The notes beneath the pieces were generated by a model, which worked only from the letters and a program-made list of their open reading frames with translations, had not been told where the DNA came from and ran no database searches. 64,000 nt of DNA from Methylophaga sp. UBA3192. Lineage in GTDB: Bacteria; Pseudomonadota; Gammaproteobacteria; Nitrosococcales; Methylophagaceae. Position numbers and translations under genes: made by a program. The DNA lies in assembly GCA_002363955.1 (NCBI GenBank), contig DEXE01000007.1, positions 375,965-439,964 of the forward strand, written 5' to 3'. Shown in pieces: positions 62,339 through 64,000 of the stretch (the stretch's first letter is position 1; each line of letters begins with the position of its first letter).

Positions 62339-64000
62339 ATGAAACCCACCCTGCTTTCCATTGCAGTTACCAGCGCGCTTTTTTCACCATGCGCAGTTGC
62401 TCAGAACAACAGTACCGATCTACCCTCCATGCTAGTTAGCGCTGACTTTCGTCCGGCCGAAGCACAGGACATTCCCGTCAGTCTGACCACATTTGATGAA
62501 GATATTATTGAATCGCGTGGCGCTCAGCATATTGAAGATGTGTTGAATCTGGCACCTAATGTAAACCTTTCCAGCGGTGCGTCTCGTGGCCAGTTTTTTC
62601 AGATCCGCGGTATTGGTGAACGAAGTGAGTTTCTGGCGCCTCTTAATCCATCAGTCGGCCTATATATTGATGGTATAGATTTTAGCCGCAGTGGCGGCGC
62701 AGCTACTTTATTTGATATTGAGAAAGTAGAAGTATTACGCGGCCCACAGGGTACGTTGTATGGTGCCAATGCATTAGCTGGCGTTATTAATATGCAAAGC
62801 AAACAGGCGACCAATGATCTGGATATGAACTTTCAGTCCACTATTGGCAATTACAATACGCGCAGTGTTGGTGTTGCCGTTGGCGGCCCACTGATTAAAG
62901 ACACATTACTGGGACGGATAGCCGTACATACCCATCGTTCAGATGGTTATATGGATAACGATTTTCTGGGTCGGGATAATACGCAAAATCAGGATGAACT
63001 GACTGCCCGCGGACATTTAAAATGGCTGGTCAGTAATGATCTGACCATTGATCTTAATTTACTACATTTGAATATTGACAATGGTTACGACGCTTTCACA
63101 CTGGATAACAGTCGAAACAGCCTGTCAGATCAGCCTGGTAAAGACAAACAGCATACCAATGCGTTTGCATTGAATACTGACTGGCGTGCCAACAGTAAAG
63201 TGCAATTGCAATCAACCTTGACCTATTCCAAATCTGATTTGGAATATAGTTACGATGATGACTGGTCATTTAAAACACAATTTCCTGTTGATGCTACCTG
63301 TGTGGATGCCGATGAAGACAATGATGCATTTAACTGTCCTTATAGTGGTTTTGATCAATATAAGCGTGAACGGGAAAATTATTCATTTGAATTCAGGGCT
63401 CTATCAAATGAAGATGGTCGTATTTTTTCTGATACAACCGATTGGTCCGTTGGTATTTATCTCGCCGATCAACGTCAGGACTTAAAACGCACCTATTTTG
63501 CGAATGCCATTGATAGTGATGCAGTTTTTCCGTTTGCTTTAGATAATACTTATAAAACGTTTAATAGCGCCATTTATGGCCAACTTGATACTGCCTTAAC
63601 CGATAAGCTGACTTTAATAACCGGTTTACGCGTTGAACATTGGGACGCTGATTATGAGGATTCGCAAGGATTGGATCTCGATGACAACGATGTATTATTC
63701 GGTGGCAAAGTCGGTCTGAATTATCAGTTCCGCCCACAACACCTTTTATACACATCATTATCCCGCGGCTACAAAGCTGGGGGGGTTAATACGGAAGCAG
63801 ATCTGGCTTCCGGCTTACGCAAATTCAATAATGAATATTTATGGAATCTGGAAGCCGGCATGAAGTCATTGTGGCTGGATGGCAGTCTGGTGACCGATAT
63901 CACCGCATTTTATGGTTTACGAAAAGATGCCCAGGTAAAAACATCTGTCAGTGTTCCTCGTGATGGTGGCGGCACCCGTTTTATCGATTATCAGGATAAT
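62339..64000 (+). CDS. TonB-dependent outer-membrane receptor, probable thiamine uptake (3' end outside window)
   Basis: 554 codons, open to the last base. Signal peptide MKPTLLSIAVTSALFSPCAVA, a TonB-box-like SMLVSA, then a plug domain (ESRGAQHIEDVLNLAPNVNL, FQIRGIGE, VEVLRGPQGTLYGANALAGVINM). From about residue 170 the beta-barrel strands follow (GYMDNDFLG, YTSLSRGYKAGGVN). The TPP riboswitch upstream suggests thiamine or a precursor as substrate, as proposed for THI-box-regulated receptors elsewhere. ATG 62339 has AAGGA upstream; an in-frame ATG at 62318 lacks one and lies in the sequestering loop. Confidence 0.92.
   Translation, partial: MKPTLLSIAVTSALFSPCAVAQNNSTDLPSMLVSADFRPAEAQDIPVSLTTFDEDIIESRGAQHIEDVLNLAPNVNLSSGASRGQFFQIRGIGERSEFLAPLNPSVGLYIDGIDFSRSGGAATLFDIEKVEVLRGPQGTLYGANALAGVINMQSKQATNDLDMNFQSTIGNYNTRSVGVAVGGPLIKDTLLGRIAVHTHRSDGYMDNDFLGRDNTQNQDELTARGHLKWLVSNDLTIDLNLLHLNIDNGYDAFTLDNSRNSLSDQPGKDKQHTNAFALNTDWRANSKVQLQSTLTYSKSDLEYSYDDDWSFKTQFPVDATCVDADEDNDAFNCPYSGFDQYKRERENYSFEFRALSNEDGRIFSDTTDWSVGIYLADQRQDLKRTYFANAIDSDAVFPFALDNTYKTFNSAIYGQLDTALTDKLTLITGLRVEHWDADYEDSQGLDLDDNDVLFGGKVGLNYQFRPQHLLYTSLSRGYKAGGVNTEADLASGLRKFNNEYLWNLEAGMKSLWLDGSLVTDITAFYGLRKDAQVKTSVSVPRDGGGTRFIDYQDN

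Noticed and set aside
62161..62361. 66-codon minus-strand frame
   Set aside because: Covers the TPP riboswitch and receptor start in antisense; no support.

Overview
The window is chromosomal DNA of a gammaproteobacterium with an A/T-leaning base composition. Gene orders are those of the Pseudomonas/Thiotrichales type: mraZ-to-lpxC division cluster followed by the dciA/M23 peptidase/secA block, cysI-DUF934, and radA-alr-dnaB-rplI-rpsR-rpsF-rlmB. A periplasmic MxaD-like protein (methanol oxidation accessory family) and an adenosine-kinase-like PfkB protein hint at a marine methylotroph such as Methylophaga. That genus guess is inference, not something the sequence proves. I see no prophage, transposase, CRISPR array, rRNA or tRNA; the content is mostly core genome.

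Layout. 0.3-2.1 kb (+): overlapping trio of a 2OG-Fe(II) oxygenase, a peptide deformylase and an FMN-binding PNPOx-like protein. 2.1-7.1 kb (-): DUF3549, argJ, secA. 7.2-8.6 kb: M23 peptidase (-) and the helicase loader dciA (+), divergent. 8.6-27.0 kb (-): the complete division and cell-wall cluster mraZ-rsmH-ftsL-ftsI-murE-murF-mraY-murD-ftsW-murG-murC-murB-ddl-ftsQ-ftsA-ftsZ-lpxC, with a sigma70 promoter and a 10-bp-periodic MraZ operator. 27.3-28.5 kb (-): RNase P RNA and rsmI. 28.6-31.4 kb (+): lpoA, yraN, dolP. 31.5-39.3 kb: hemJ (-), a PilZ protein (+), then radA, alr, dnaB, the rpsF-rpsR-DUF2232-rplI operon and rlmB (all -). 39.3-44 kb: OmpA-type lipoprotein (-), then moaB, a thioredoxin-fold protein, a secreted hydrolase, rnd and a PfkB kinase (+). 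44-49.5 kb (-): cysI, DUF934, apaH, ribH, nusB, thiL, pgpA. 49.8-54.5 kb (+): glycolate oxidase glcDEF, a DUF3465 protein and a hypoxanthine-DNA glycosylase. 54.5-59.8 kb (-): EAL protein, then a sulfate assimilation operon TSUP-cysH-cysD-cysN. 60-62 kb (+): small membrane-anchored protein, cysB, mxaD-like gene. 62.2-64 kb (+): TPP riboswitch and a TonB-dependent receptor that runs off the window.

How the genes work together. Sulfate assimilation is split over two loci. The four-cysteine form of CysH and the absence of cysC suggest the direct APS route: CysDN makes APS, CysH reduces it to sulfite, and CysI with DUF934 makes sulfide, with CysB nearby as likely activator. Cell-wall precursor synthesis and division are linked by an almost unbroken chain of overlapping genes.

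The most interesting non-coding features are three. First, a 263-bp nested inverted-repeat element lies inside the cys operon, with a diverged partial copy at the left end of the window. Second, the TPP riboswitch has a readable ribosome-site sequestration switch controlling an outer-membrane receptor. Third, ribosome-site-occluding hairpins precede rpsF and thiL.
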